Of a stretch of DNA of 64,000 nucleotides, positions 23,570 to 35,612 are shown in pieces; position 1 is the stretch's first letter; each line of letters starts with the position of its first letter. The position numbers were made by a program, and so were the translations under genes. This DNA is from Boswellia sacra (Eukaryota > Streptophyta > Magnoliopsida > Sapindales > Burseraceae): NCBI GenBank assembly GCA_013180625.2, contig SNVD02010473.1:3348001-3412000 (forward strand), read 5' to 3'. The notes beneath the pieces are model-generated. The model worked only from the letters and a program-made list of their open reading frames with translations. It was not told where the DNA came from and made no database searches.

Positions 23570-26500
23570 TCAAACTCGTACAATATTGATCAAGTCCAAA
23601 CAATGACTGAACTTGATTGCTGTCACAACCTTAGTCAACATATCTGCGGGATTCTCGGCAGTCTCAATCTTCTGAAGTAAGATTCTTCCTTCATCAATAA
23701 TCTCCCGCACAAAGTGATACCGAACATCAATATGCTTCGTACGAACATGGAACACTGGATTCTTTGCTAAGTGAATAGCACTCTGACTGTCAGAATAAAG
23801 ACTGATCTTCTTCTGCCCAATTCCCAATTCATCCAGCAATCCCTGTAACCAAATAGCTTCCTTCACAACCTCTGTCATTGCCATATACTCTGCCTCTGTA
23901 GTAGACAAAGCCACTGTAGACTGTAAAGTAGACTTCCAACTCACTGGTGCTCTTGCAAGAGTAAACACATAACCGGTTGTCGACCGACGTTTATCCAAAT
24001 CACCAGCATAATCTGAATCAACATAACCAATAGCATACTGACCATATGTATCATCTCTCTCAAAGACTAAGCCAACATCTACGGTTCTCAATAAATACCG
24101 TAGAATCCATTTCACTGCTTGCCAATGTCCTTTACCAGGATCATGCATATACCTGCTCACAACTCCAACTGCATGTGAAATGTCGGGTCTCGTACACACC
24201 ATAGCATACATCAGGCTACCAACTGCATTAGCATATGGAACTCGAGACATATACTCTCGTTCCTCATCTGTACTAGGAGATAAAGATGCACTGAGCTTCA
24301 TATGAGGAGCAAGTGGGGTACTTACAGGTTTAGACTGCTCTGTAATGTCAAACCGTTATAATACCCTCTTCAGATACTGCTTCTGAGTCAAATAAATCTT
24401 GCTTCTCCCTCTATCTCTGCTAATCTCCATGCCAAGAATCTTCTTAGCTTCATCCAAATCTTTCATCTCAAACTCTCGATTCAACTGAGTCTTCAACTTT
24501 GCAATTTCTTCGACATTCGTCGAAGCTATCAACATATCATCAACATACAAGAGTAGATAAATGAAAGAACCATCACGTAGCCTCCGAAAATACACACAAT
24601 TATCAAATTTGCTTCTTGTGTACTTCTGACCCATCATAAACCGATCAAATCGCTTATACCACTGTCTGGGAGATTGCTTCAAACCATAAAGCGATCTTTT
24701 CAGTTTGCATACTAAATTTTCCTTACCATCAACTTTGAATCCCTCTGGCTGAGTCATATAGATTTCCTCTTCCAAGTCACCATATAAAAATGCAGTTTTT
24801 ACATCAAGTTGAACTAGTTCCATATTCATCTGAGCTACCAAGGCCAACAAAATTCTAATGGAAGAATGTTTCACAACTGGAGAAAATACCTCATTGTAGT
24901 CAATTCCTTCCCTCTGAGCGTAGCCTTTAGCCACCAACCTTGCCTTGTAGCGGACGTCATTCTTGTCAGGAAATCCATCTTTCTTTGCATATACCCATTT
25001 GCACCCAATTGCCTTTTTACCCTTCGGTAGTTGAGCTAGCTCCCAAGTTTCATTCTTCTGAAGAGACTGCATCTCTTCGCTCATAGCTGTCTTCAATTGA
25101 TCAACTTCAGAACATCTGACTGCCTCTCTATAAGTGGAAGGAACATCAGCATCTACAATTGGAAGTGCATAGGCCACCATATCAGCAAATCGAGCAGGTC
25201 TGCGAATCTCACGTCTTGGCCTATCAATTGCAATAGATTCTTGTTGCTGTTGAGGTTCCTGAGTAGAACCCTCTCCATCATCTCCCAAATCCTCCTCTGT
25301 CATAGGAGTATCAACATCTGTCTCAACAGATCTAACTGGGTTCAATGTCGTCGTTTCAAACTCCACCTGCTGCTGAGTATGCTCCACCTGCTGTGGAGTA
25401 CCATTCACCTTTGTCTGGTTTTCTGATTTCTTCCACATTGAAGACTCATCAAATGTCACATCTCTGCTGGATACAATCTTCCTCGAACTAGGACACCATA
25501 GACGATATCCTTTCACTTCTGAAGCAAATCCCAAGAAAATCGCTTTCTTGGCTCTAGGATCCAGCTTAGATTCTTTCACATGATAATATGCAGTAGAACC
25601 AAAAACATGTAAAGAATCATAATCAGAAACAGGTTGTCCAGACCATACCTCCAATGGAGTTCTATCACCAATAGCAGCTGATGGTAGACGATTAATGAGA
25701 TGACACGCATAAGTCACAGCCTCAGCCCAAAACTCTTTGCCTAACCCAGCATTAGACAACATACACCGAACTTTCTCCAGCAAAGTCCGATTCATGCGTT
25801 CTGCCACCCCATTCTGCTGCGGTGTACCTCTAACAGTAAAGTGACGTACAATACCTTCATCTTGACACAATTTCAAAAACTGATCACTGCAATACTCACC
25901 ACCATTATCTGTTCTGAGATGCTTGATTTTCTTGCCAGTTTGTGTCTCAATCATCTTTTTCCATTTAAGGAAAACACCAAGTACATCATCTTTTGATTTC
26001 AAACAATACACCCAAGTTCTTCTGGAAAAGTCATCAACAAAAGTAACAAAGTAGTGCCTACCTCCCATAGATGCAGTTTTAGTAGGTCCCCACACATCTG
26101 AGTGAACATAATCAAGAATACCCTTGGTATTATGAATAGCGGTGCCAAATTTCACTCTCTTCTGCTTTCCCAGAACACAATGCTTACAGAAATTCAGCTT
26201 GTAGGTCTTTGCACCTTTCAATAAGCCTCGTTTCACTAAACTGAATAAGGCTTTCTCACCTGCATGTCCCAAACGCATATGCCACAGTCTCGTGATCTCT
26301 TAATCTGCATCATTATTAGAAACCATAGCTGCTGATCCAATAACCGTATTACCATTATAGTAATACAAGTTGTTCCTCCTAGTTCCTTTCAATACCACAA
26401 GAGCGCCTGAAGTGACCCTCAGAATACCATCTCGAATAGATATACCACAGCCTTTAGATTCTAAGGCTCCCAAAAAGATGAGATTCTTCTTCAACTTCGG

Positions 26501-27568
26501 TACATACCGAACATCTGTCAGAACTCTAGTCAGTCCATCATGATTCCTCAAACGGATCGAACCTATCCCAGCAGTATGGCAAATATCATCATTGCCTATA
26601 TACACAACTCCATAATCAAGCTCCTCAAACTGAAACAACCAATCCCGATGTGGACACATATGATAAGTACAACCCGAATCCATAATCCACTCATCAGAAA
26701 CAGAAGTGGATGGATGACCAACTAGACAAATATCTGAATCACTATCATCCTCACGCTCAACAACACATGCATCAGAAACAGTCTTGCCCTTATCTTTCTT
26801 TTTCAACTTAGGACAATCTTTCTTCCAATGCCCTTTCTCACGACAAAAGGCACACTCATCTTTTCCTAATCTACCCCTCGACCAAGATTTTCCCCTTTTT
26901 CCTGGTTTTCTACTATGACTACGCCCTCTCACTGTCAATGCATCTACTGACTCATCCCTATGTTCCCTTTGATCTTTCTTACGAATTTCATAATTCAACA
27001 AAGCAGAACAAACTTCTTCAAAAGACAGTTTATCTTTCCCATGGATAAGAGTAATGCACAAATGATCTAATTCATCCGGAATTGAGCCAATCAATCAGCA
27101 TAGCCTTAATTTCATCTTTGAAGGTTTCATCTAAGTTTAACAAATCAGCAATTAACTTATTAAACTCATCAATATGAGAACTGATGCTCGTACCTGGTTT
27201 CAACTGGAGACGGAAAATCTCTTCAATAGGTACAGCCGATTCTCATTGCTTTTCTTCATATATTTGTTCTCCAGCGCCTTCCACAATTTGCTTGCAGATG
27301 TCTCCTTAGTGAACGGATACTTTTGTTCTCTACATAAGCAAGAGCGAATCAACCCACAAGCTTTTATATTAAGCCTGTCCCAATCTCTTGCACTGATATC
27401 TTCTGGTTTTGTTTCTTCCAGAACAATATCCAAATCCTGCTGATACAACCCGTCCAACACCTCACTCTGCCATAAGCCGAAATTATTTCGGCCATCAAAT
27501 TTTTCAACATCTATTTTTGCATTTGTCACAGTCACTGTCTTCTCAGATACAGTAGATGACGAAGCCAT
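23570..27568 (-). pseudogene. copia gag-pol polyprotein with frameshifts and stops
   Basis: Gag starts at Met 27568 (MASSSTVSEK). A frameshift near 27235 and a second near 27088 disrupt gag. The next open part has the zinc knuckle CAFCREKGHWKKDC and the protease motif MDSGCTYHM. A TAA at 26300-26302 separates it from the integrase part (HLINRLPSA region, [20 protein letters not shown]) and the reverse transcriptase ([24 protein letters not shown]). A second TAA at 24356-24358 precedes the last part, the RNase H region (VSWKSTLQSTVALSTTEAEY, DSQSAIHLAKNPVFH, RTKHIDVRYHFVRE). After each TAA the frame continues unchanged, as expected for single CAA-to-TAA-type changes. Confidence 0.95.
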
Positions 27569-27719
27569 TACACCTCTCACAAACAAGCTCGATACACAAA
27601 TCACCAATAACCAAGCTCCAAACAAACTATTATATTCAATAACTAGCAATCCAAAATCAACAGCCCAGAACAATAGTAAGTGCTTCAATGAAATAGCCAC
27701 TAACTACCCAAAACCTTCG

Positions 27720-27731
27720 GCTCTGATACCA
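27720..27731 (-). other. Primer-binding site (initiator Met-tRNA)
   Basis: Minus strand TGGTATCAGAGC two bases after the end of the 5' LTR, the standard copia match to the 3' end of initiator Met-tRNA. Confidence 0.95.
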
Positions 27732-27733
27732 AT

Positions 27734-28279
27734 TGTTATGCACAAGCGGAAGCGGTAACCGACAGAACAACCAAATGCACAACCACAACTATGCCAGATA
27801 ATTGAATATAATAGCAACTAAAGAGGCAACCAATCAACTACAATGCAGAAATAGAAAACACACCAGGATTTAACGAGATTCGGTATAAGTACCTACGTCC
27901 TCGGGCGCCGCTGAAGAAACTTTCCACTATCTTCAAAGAGAATTACAAACTTTTGGGTCACAATACAAATTCCACAACTATTGGGTCAAACTGCAATTAC
28001 CCAAATAGTTGGGTCAAACTGTAATTACCCAAACAATTGGGCAATACTACAAATACCCAAAATCAAAGGGGGAAAAACAAATATTACAAACTTTAAGGTC
28101 TTTACGGAAAGGCCCTTAAACTATGAGGTCTTATTTGTAAGACCTTACAACTTTAGGGGGGTGAAAGATATTTCAATTTGGGACACCTAACATCTCCCAT
28201 ATGACCTCCCGAGACTCAAGATTTGTTCTTTAATCAATGTGGGATTCCTCCCATTGCATATGAGCCACAATGTTCAACA
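27734..28279 (-). repeat. 5' LTR (right on the plus strand)
   Basis: 546 bp from TGTTATGCAC to TGTTCAACA; carries the internal 28-bp repeat at 27981-28036. The element's own promoter should lie here and fire toward lower coordinates. Confidence 0.96.
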
Positions 28280-28284
28280 AGAGG
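28280..28284. repeat. Target-site duplication AGAGG, right copy
   Basis: Identical to 22903-22907. Confidence 0.95.
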
Positions 28285-28760
28285 AATTGATGCTAGTCCA
28301 GGCAATGGAAAGGGAGAAGCTGGCAGAGCAAGAAATTTTGCCAGCTCGAGCCAAGACACAATTGTTCTCTCTATCAATTCGCTGACAGAAATCCACCACC
28401 ATCATATCAGTCCTCGTCTTGAAGAGCACTCAAGAACAACAATAATAAGAAATCCAAACCAATTTGTTAACATTTTCAAGCTTCCTGAGAGCCAATCACG
28501 ATGCCAAGAGTAAAGAACCGGAGATTGTGTCAATGGGTCCTTATCACCGAGGCAAAAACCATCGGCTTGAGACGGAAAAATACAAATGGTTCTTTTTTCA
28601 GACATTCCTTTCGGCTTGAAAGGACCGTACATAATCTTGTGGTGCAAATTGAGAGTTAAGAAGTTCGCCTGAGAAACTCCTACTCAGAGCATGTCCTGAT
28701 GTCAAAAGGAAGATTTCATTACGATGATGTTGCTCGAGACTCGAGAGGCCCTTAATGGTG
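28285..28760 (+). pseudogene. DUF247 (UPF0481)-like gene relic
   Basis: Pieces in different frames resemble the N-terminal part of DUF247 membrane proteins: NIFKLPESQSRCQE, then after a frameshift KEPEIVSMGPYHRGKNHRLE (the family's 'PxxVSIGPxHxG' block) and KYKWFFFQTFL, then a weaker NSYSEHVLMSKGRFHYDDV. Stops and frameshifts break every frame, and the hydrophobic C-terminal part is missing. The copia element sits at its 5' side. Plus orientation, opposite to the TBL genes. The family assignment rests on a few motifs read by eye. Confidence 0.62.
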
Positions 28761-28869
28761 AGAAAACAAACATCGGTTCATTACCATATATATTAAAATT
28801 TTGGCACATTGGCCCCTCCGTTCCAGTCAAAAAAGTTTGCAAGACATAATATAATTTTACGTTCCTTCA

Positions 28870-31147
28870 CTACCATATATTTTTATTTTTGAAATAGCGA
28901 AGTAAATGTAGAGAACTACATGGGTAATTAGATGTTCGAAGCTAGGTTCTTTTCAAAAAGCATTGCTAAAAATATAATAAAGCAATTGAACACACTTAAC
29001 AAAAGCACTTTCCAGTATTCCCATGCAATGAAGTTGCTTCTCATGTGCTCATACCTTTGGATATATATGATTACATTCCGTAGGTGGATGGATAGACCTT
29101 CGCTTTTCACGTTGTTCAACAGTCCCACTGACACTAAATAAAACGTTAAATTCTAAAGCTTATTAACACCTTTTTCCTTGTAAACGAACAATACTGAATA
29201 AAATATGTCATGTGTGTGTCAGGATGTATAATGTATAAGCATATTAACAACTTTTTCCTTGTAAACGAATAATAGTGAAGCAAAACTTTAATGAATCATA
29301 TGTACATATATCCACTAATTGTGGGTGCCATGTCAGTGTGACTGTGATGCATGCATCTAAGGATTGGACGGATGTTCACACATTTATTGCATGGAAGATT
29401 TTAACATAATAGTGAGGGTGGACAGTTACATACAAGATAATCTTAATAAAATTTTTGTTATTTATCATATCAAAATCAACTATCATCGTTCATTTTTAAC
29501 ATCTGAAGCAAAAACTCATTCCATGTGTCAACAGGGCCTGGCATGCACCAGTGCACACAATCAGCTATGGTCACATTTTCATGTGGCCAATGCCCAAAAT
29601 GGTTAGGATGTCCATCTGGCCTCAGAACCATGGCTGCAGTTGCATCTAGCACTCTGAATTTCAATCCCTTCTTCCTCCCTTCCCTTTCAGCTGCTCTTAG
29701 TTCCTGCAATTGAGTCAAGTACAGTTTCAAATCTCCACCATCCAATTTCATTACTTTCTTTGAAACAGGTCTTGTCCTGACACAGTTTCCTCCTTTATTC
29801 CATTCCCCATTCTCAAAATGTTCTGGTGATAATGTCCTCAAAATTGTCACACCCTTGAAATCCTCAAGGCTCAAGAGGGTTCTAAATGAAGTCCTAAATA
29901 CCCTTCTATATCCATAAAACATCGTCAGGTTTTTGATACTGTTTCCATTGCATTTGTGGCAGCCGATAACCTGTTCATTTTCGTAGTAAATTTGCGGTCC
30001 ATAGAACTATCTTGCAGCTGAGATGATCACATAATCAAACGTTTTGATCTTAGCTGCCCAGGTATCATCAGCCTTGTCTAAGTAAACGTTCATGAGGCGG
30101 TCGTAGGTCGGTCCATTGGGGTCTGCATCGACTGCTTTGACCAAATGTGGAGACCAGAAGTACGCTAGTGTGAAATTGTACTCCTTGAAAAGCCAGTGTT
30201 TAATTTTTACATCTGATTCCTGTGAAACAAATTCAGGATTGACCACCTGATACATTGAACAAAAGTTTGAGATATCAAGGCAAATAATGGAAAGAATATT
30301 GAAGAATTCCAAAATCAACGAACACTTACACTAGCTAAGAGGCACCACAATGACTCCATTTGATTTCTGCCAAGAGAGTCCCCAACGAACGCCATAGACT
30401 TCCCCCTGAGAAGCTCTAAGAAGTGCTCTGCATCAAACAGAGGTAGCTCACATTTTTCCGGCTTCCATCTCCAATGCAGGAGCTCCTTGTCAGGTCTACC
30501 AAACTTCATACAATTTTGCTGATCATGCATCTGGCGACAGGTTGCATTAGTGTAGTAAGGACCATGAGGATATGGAATCCATTTTCCGCGAAATATATTG
30601 CAAGTATTGCTCTCAACACTGTTTACAGATGCTAGCCATGGTATAGAGGAAGTGTTGAATAGGAATAGATAGATGATAGGGAAGGAAATCAAGGTAATTA
30701 GACTTGCTAGGACAACTCTTGTTGTGGTGAGGCCTGACAGGTTTTTTGCAGGATGAAAGAGATGAACAGTCATTCTAGAGTAAAATTGAGGATGCTTTGC
30801 ATAAGGAAGTGCAACAGAACTCGAATGATTAATAGTAATGATGATAATAGCATTGACAATAAATTAAACGAGGTCAAACATGCTATATTATTGGGAATAA
30901 TAACAATAATAAAAATCAATCAAAGTTGATGAAAAAGAAGTCTAATGAGTAACAAAAGCTATGGAATATTTTGAACAGATAAAAATCGTGCTAATTTGTC
31001 TAAAGCTAGCTCCAGGTCGTCCACCTTCTAAAGTCTTCTGAAATCATTGCAGCACCCATTGGAGGCTTGATTGCAAAGAAACTGAGTATTTCAACTGGTG
31101 GGCTGGATGGTCCATGTAGAAGGTTTGTTCCAATCTCTGTTTCTCTC
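28870..31147. repeat. C-type segmental duplication, copy 2 (holds TBL-3)
   Basis: Partner of about 19675-21985. The 3' flank (AAAAAGCATTGCTAAAAATA), the gene, and the 5' flank up to the GTTTCTCT stretch all match. The copia element and the DUF247 relic lie between the two copies. Confidence 0.75.
29476..30773 (-). pseudogene. TBL-3: subtype C TBL gene with one nonsense codon
   Basis: Close copy of TBL-2. Exons 30330-30773 and 29476-30246 with an 83-bp phase-0 intron. The GDS motif (FVGDSLGRNQMESL) and the DxxH motif (ADCVHWCMPGPVDTW) are both still encoded. A single TGG-to-TAG change at 30007-30009 stops translation in the SAARWFYGP block, leaving 227 residues without the second half of the catalytic domain. 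Apart from that codon both exons are open, so the lesion is young or could vary between individuals. LPGP has become MPGP in the DxxH block. Confidence 0.88.
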
Positions 31148-31513
31148 TAAATGTTAAAATAAGGTGCATGTAGAATGAAGTTCATTTACCCTTCATCGTG
31201 AAATTTCAGATGCAACTCAAGGACTAAATATGGCAAAAAATTCTCACCTTGCTTTTATCAAGTTTTCCTTATATGGTATTTTTCAATTATATACCATATA
31301 AATACATGTAAATTAATGGATCAAGATACTCTCCTTATTTTATCTTACTATTAATATTAGATTGAATGGTTAAGATTTTGTTTCCATATTTTTAACGATT
31401 TTGTTTTCATATTTTTAACTACCAAATGGCACAGTTTTATAAAGCTAAAAAACTTAAAATCGAAAACATAACAAGTTAAAACGCTTCCACTTTGTCTTTG
31501 GCTTTCTCACAAA

Positions 31514-31724
31514 AGTAATGCTACTCATACAAACTACTTATACAAACTCATACATACAAACTGATGTGACATCCCTATATGATCGTCACATCATCCATGC
31601 TAATTAATGTCATTTATCATTAATATATATTTATCAAATCACTACATTTATTTATTAAATCATATCATGCACGTCAGTTTGTATGTATGAGTTTGTATAA
31701 GTAGTTTGTATGAGTAGCATTACT
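31514..31724. mobile_element. MITE with 51-bp perfect terminal inverted repeats
   Basis: The first 51 bases (AGTAATGCTACTCATACAAA onward to AACTGA) are exactly the reverse complement of the last 51. The arms hold the submotif ATACAAACT three times. The interior of about 110 bp is AT-rich with no open frame. Target duplication not clear. A diverged relative is at 36441-36602 (shared GATGTGACA next to the arms). Confidence 0.85.
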
Positions 31725-32149
31725 CTTAATAAGATCGAGAAAGAAATTCAGAAAATTTGGGCAGAAGCATGATTTAAGAAGATTAGTAATTGAAATGAAA
31801 ATAAACTAGAACTAATAGGGAGAGAAAAAAGAAACCAAAAAAAAAAGAAAGAACAACATGGTAGACTTGAGAGTTTTTGATTTTTTGTTCACTATGATGT
31901 TTGGAATTTAGATTGATTAGAGGCTGTGTAAATTGAAAAGTTAGGTAATTTGAGATATGCGATCTGTAATTTGATAAATTTTGTAAGAAAGGAAGAGTTA
32001 AAAAAATGAAAGAGCAGGTTTCAGCATTAGTAAAACTGCATTGTTTGGTTCTAAAAGAAATGGTAAAACAAATATTAACCATTAAATTAAATAGTTGTCG
32101 TCTATCATAAAATCTTATAAAGGTTAGATAAGTAGAGAATCTGGCCTAT

Positions 32150-32310
32150 AAATTAACATGTAGACGCAACTAAAGATAACAAACAAAAACCACTTTATCT
32201 AAAATTAAATTATCCAAAAATAGATTGACCCTATCTCATTTTTTCTGTCATTTGAATAGAACCTCTCCTGATATGATCTAATAACTTCGATGATTCCATC
32301 TAAGGGTGTA
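32150..32310 (-). pseudogene. TBL 3'-end relic (subtype B)
   Basis: About 150 bp match the last codons and 3' flank of TBL-4, including the bases for the [16 protein letters not shown] C-terminus and the preceding 3' flank (AGATTGACCCTATCTC). The similarity breaks off at about 32310 before the DxxH region. It lies just 540 bp downstream of TBL-4's own end, so it is a truncated duplicate. Confidence 0.75.
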
Positions 32311-32846
32311 GAGAGAAAATTTTTCTTGATTTCTTGAACATTTAGTCCATATAAAACTTGTAGAATCTTAATGATTAACATTTTTATGCGATTCTTTTTT
32401 ATATTAATTGTGAATGATGATAAATGTCTATGAAAGTAAAAGTTATTTTCATTTAATAATTTCTAAAATATTTATATTTATGTCTTAAAAGTAATTACAT
32501 ATTATATAAGGCATAAGACAAAAAATTCTAAATTTAATACTATTCTATATAGAGATTCTATCACAAATCAGCTGAATATAAGGATCTTTATGAGAAAATT
32601 TAATAATTTCTCATTTATAAATGACTTTCTTCAAGAAATATTCATAATACTTTCCATATAAAATAAATTTTTTTCCCAAATGATAGTCCAGCCAAGCCAC
32701 CATCTTCCTCCGCCCATGCTTCGATCTTTAATATTTCCAGCAAGGAATTGTTCTACGTGATACCATATAAATACATGTAAATCAATCAACGTGTAGACAC
32801 AAATAAGCACAATAACGAATAATAACTTTATGTAGAATCAAAATTA

Positions 32847-35612
32847 TTAGAATATGGATTGACCCTGTCTAAGCTTGATTTTTCTGTCATCTGAGTAAAG
32901 CCTCTCCTCATATGATCTAATAGCTTCCGTCTTCAACATTTCCAGCAACAAATCATTCCATGTGTCGATGGGTCCAGGCAAGCACCAGTGCACACAGTCA
33001 TTGTAAATTGTCACATTTTCACGAGGCCAGTGCCCATATCTACTAGGGTGACCATCTGGTCTCAGCAATGTAGCTTGTGTTGTGTCAAGCAACCTAAACT
33101 TCTTCCCTCTCTTCTTCCCTTCTCTCTCAGCAATCTTGAATTCTTCGAGCTGGATCATGTAAAGCTCGAAGTTGGTACCCTCCAGAGTTGTCTCATTGCT
33201 CTTGAATGGCTTTTGTCTCACACAATTTCCACCTTCATTCCACAATCCATTTTCGAAATGTGATGGTGCAAAAGTCCTCAGAAATGTTATGCCTTTGAAA
33301 TTTGGTATGCTATTAATGGCGCTAAAAGCTGTTCTGAAGGCCTTTCTGTACCCATAATACATTTTCAAGTCTGTCACGTTGTCTAACAGGCAGTAATGGC
33401 ACCCAACTATTTTGCTGTTTTCGTAGTACACCATTGGACGAAAGAACCAATGCCCTGCAGAGATAATTACATAATCGAATTCCTCCATTTGGGTTGTCCA
33501 TTTTTCATCAAACTCGTTAAGATATAGGTTGAAGAGGCCCGTGTGCGTTGGTCCATCAGAGTCCGCTACTTCGGCCCTGACCAAATGGGGTGTCCAAAAT
33601 GTGGCAATAGTGAAGTTGTATGATGGGTATCTCCAACGTTTGAATTTGTCATCTGGTGTGTATGAAACATCCTCAGGATTCTCCACCTGCCAAAATTCCA
33701 GGACCATAGGACGACAAACCACTAAAATTCGAAGAGACGAAAGAAAAATATATAACTTTATCATGTGTCTAATTTCCTAATCAAGCGAATCTGTGGGCGC
33801 AAATGTTACATATATAGATTCTAGACAGATAATTGAGTTGAATATGAGACGAGTGATGGTTGGTAAATAGTTCGGTCACCTCAACCCTGTCGAAGACAAT
33901 TGTGCAGATGAACATCTATATAATTAGATCATTAATTCAATTTTAATATCATATGGTGAGGTCGAAGAGCTCACGGTACTAAACTTGGCTGCCTCAATAT
34001 TTGCCACCAAATACTGAGATTAGATTTTGGTGCTGAGAATAGTAAGTGGCTTACTATCAACTAATTTTGTTTTATTTTGTTTGGTCTGGTACAAAATTGG
34101 AGTCCTTCTACAGTAAATTCAGATTGCTGACTGATACATTAATTTATTTTTTGTAGAAAGAAATTGTAAATGAGATAAAAAAAAGTTTTAAATGATATAA
34201 AAAAATTTTTGTAAAATTTTCGGTAGCCATTCACAAAAATGGGTGGGATGTCAAAATGAAAGTGTGACATAACCTAATCTGTCATTATACCATTATTAAT
34301 TAATTAATTTTCTACCTGAGAGCGACCTCTCAATTATTTAATTGTTTAAGAATTTTGTGAAGTTAATTATTCTACATTCTATTCAAGACTTATAATCTTG
34401 TTTTTTTCTTTTTTTAATACTGAAAAATTTCGTATTAAAAGAATGCATTTGTTAGCATATATTATTCTCAAAATGCATTAATTATATTATATATGTTAGA
34501 TGCAATCTCTAAGTATTGTATATTGATCGAATGGCTTACTATTTATGTATGAATTTGTGTAAAAAAAAACATAGAGCTACCGGTGATTTCCCTGTTCTAA
34601 TTTTAAATTGTATATATGGTGTATGTTTTTAACCATGGCTTAAGGTTTGAGAATTAATTAATTAATAAAACTTAAGTCAAAATAAATTAAAGAAAAAGGC
34701 AGGAGCAGATCAGCTGCCAACATGCTATGTGCTACATGCATATTGAAATATTTCGAGAAAAAAATGAAAATAAAAGTAAAAGAAAACAACTCATAAAACA
34801 TAGATTTGCTAGTTTCAGATTCTATTAATTATTCCAGGTATATGCAGTGAACGAGGTAACTGAAGAATGAAGATTACACTAATGCTCATTCCTTTATTTC
34901 ATGACCTAATCTCTTTTCATTTACATCTTGGCTTTAGGTAAACCAACTGCTCTTTGATTGAATGGATGGTGCGTACTAGAATTCGTTTAATTAAGCATGA
35001 AGTGAGTTATATATGGTAATTAAGGATCAAAATATATAAAAGAGAAAACAAAATAATATATTGGTAGAAATAAGAGTAAAATTGAGATATATAATAGAGG
35101 AGAGGAAGCTTGCTTACGCTAGAGAGGAGGCAAATCAATGACTGCATTTGGTTTCTAGCCACAGAGTCTCCAACAAAGGCAAGCGATTTCCCTCTAACAA
35201 TCGTCAGGAACTGAGCAGGGTTGAAAACAGGAAGCTCACACCCATCTGGTTTCCATCTCCATTTCATGAAGTCTGCATCGGGTCTTCCATATTTCATACA
35301 GTTCTGGTGGTCATGTATGGCCCAACATGTTGTGTTTGTGTAGTATGGTGCTTCAGGATTGGGTACCCATTCTCCAGTAAATATATCACATATCTCGGTT
35401 CCAACTTCTTTAGAATTATATGATGATGATGAAGAAGATGACTCATCAGAAGAAATTTTCAACACAAAAATAGAGTTTCCTGGTAAAGGGTAATGAAGCG
35501 AAATGATTGCTAGAAGAACTAAAGTGAAGGATACCACTAGAACAATTTTTGGTGTTCTTTGAACAGCTGCATGGTTTTTGGCAAGAGGAAGCTCCATGTC
35601 CTGAAGCTTCAT
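32847..35612 (-). CDS. TBL19-like: TBL-4: TBL19-like O-acetyltransferase, subtype B, intact
   Basis: Exons 35118-35612 and 32847-33686 with a 1431-bp phase-0 intron (AGC/GTAAGC, GGCAG/GTG) give 444 residues. Membrane anchor at about 23-42 ([20 protein letters not shown]); a Ser-rich stem ([16 protein letters not shown]) follows. TBL domain: [33 protein letters not shown] with Ser150. Esterase-like domain: [50 protein letters not shown] with Asp395 and His398. The start MKLQDMELP is shared with TBL-8 (MKLQAMELP). The long intron distinguishes subtype B and is itself similar to the TBL-8 intron (33836-34330 versus 53405-53730). Likely Golgi enzyme acting on wall polysaccharide. Confidence 0.92.
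33836..34330. repeat. Intron segment shared by TBL-4 and TBL-8
   Basis: Within the TBL-4 intron: GATGGTTGGTAAATAGTTCG through the GTGGGATGTC/TGACATAACC stretch; counterpart at about 53405-53730 in TBL-8. Shows that these genes descend from one genomic duplication including the intron. Confidence 0.7.

Larger units (their letters stand above)
22908..28279 (-). mobile_element. Ty1/copia LTR retrotransposon, full length, coding region broken
   Basis: 5372-bp element in minus orientation with two LTRs (561 and 546 bp) starting TG and ending CA, a 5-bp target duplication, a primer site matching initiator-Met tRNA, a polypurine tract, and the copia domain order gag, protease, integrase, reverse transcriptase, RNase H. 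The integrase and RT motifs look most like the Tork/Tnt1 lineage (inference). By hand alignment the LTRs differ at about 16 positions, 15 of them transitions, plus one block indel, so the insertion is roughly 3% old. With two frameshifts and two stops in the coding region it cannot make its own full polyprotein. Confidence 0.97.
31147..32846. other. Intergenic region between TBL-3 and TBL-4
   Basis: Contains a MITE with long perfect inverted repeats (31514-31724) and a truncated TBL 3' end (32150-32310), each listed separately. The rest is AT-rich with no supported gene; the 99-codon minus-strand frame at 31783-32082 is low-complexity. Confidence 0.6.

Noticed and set aside
27715..27735. tRNA-like TGGTATCAGAGC
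   Set aside because: It is the retrotransposon primer-binding site and not a tRNA gene; no cloverleaf is present.
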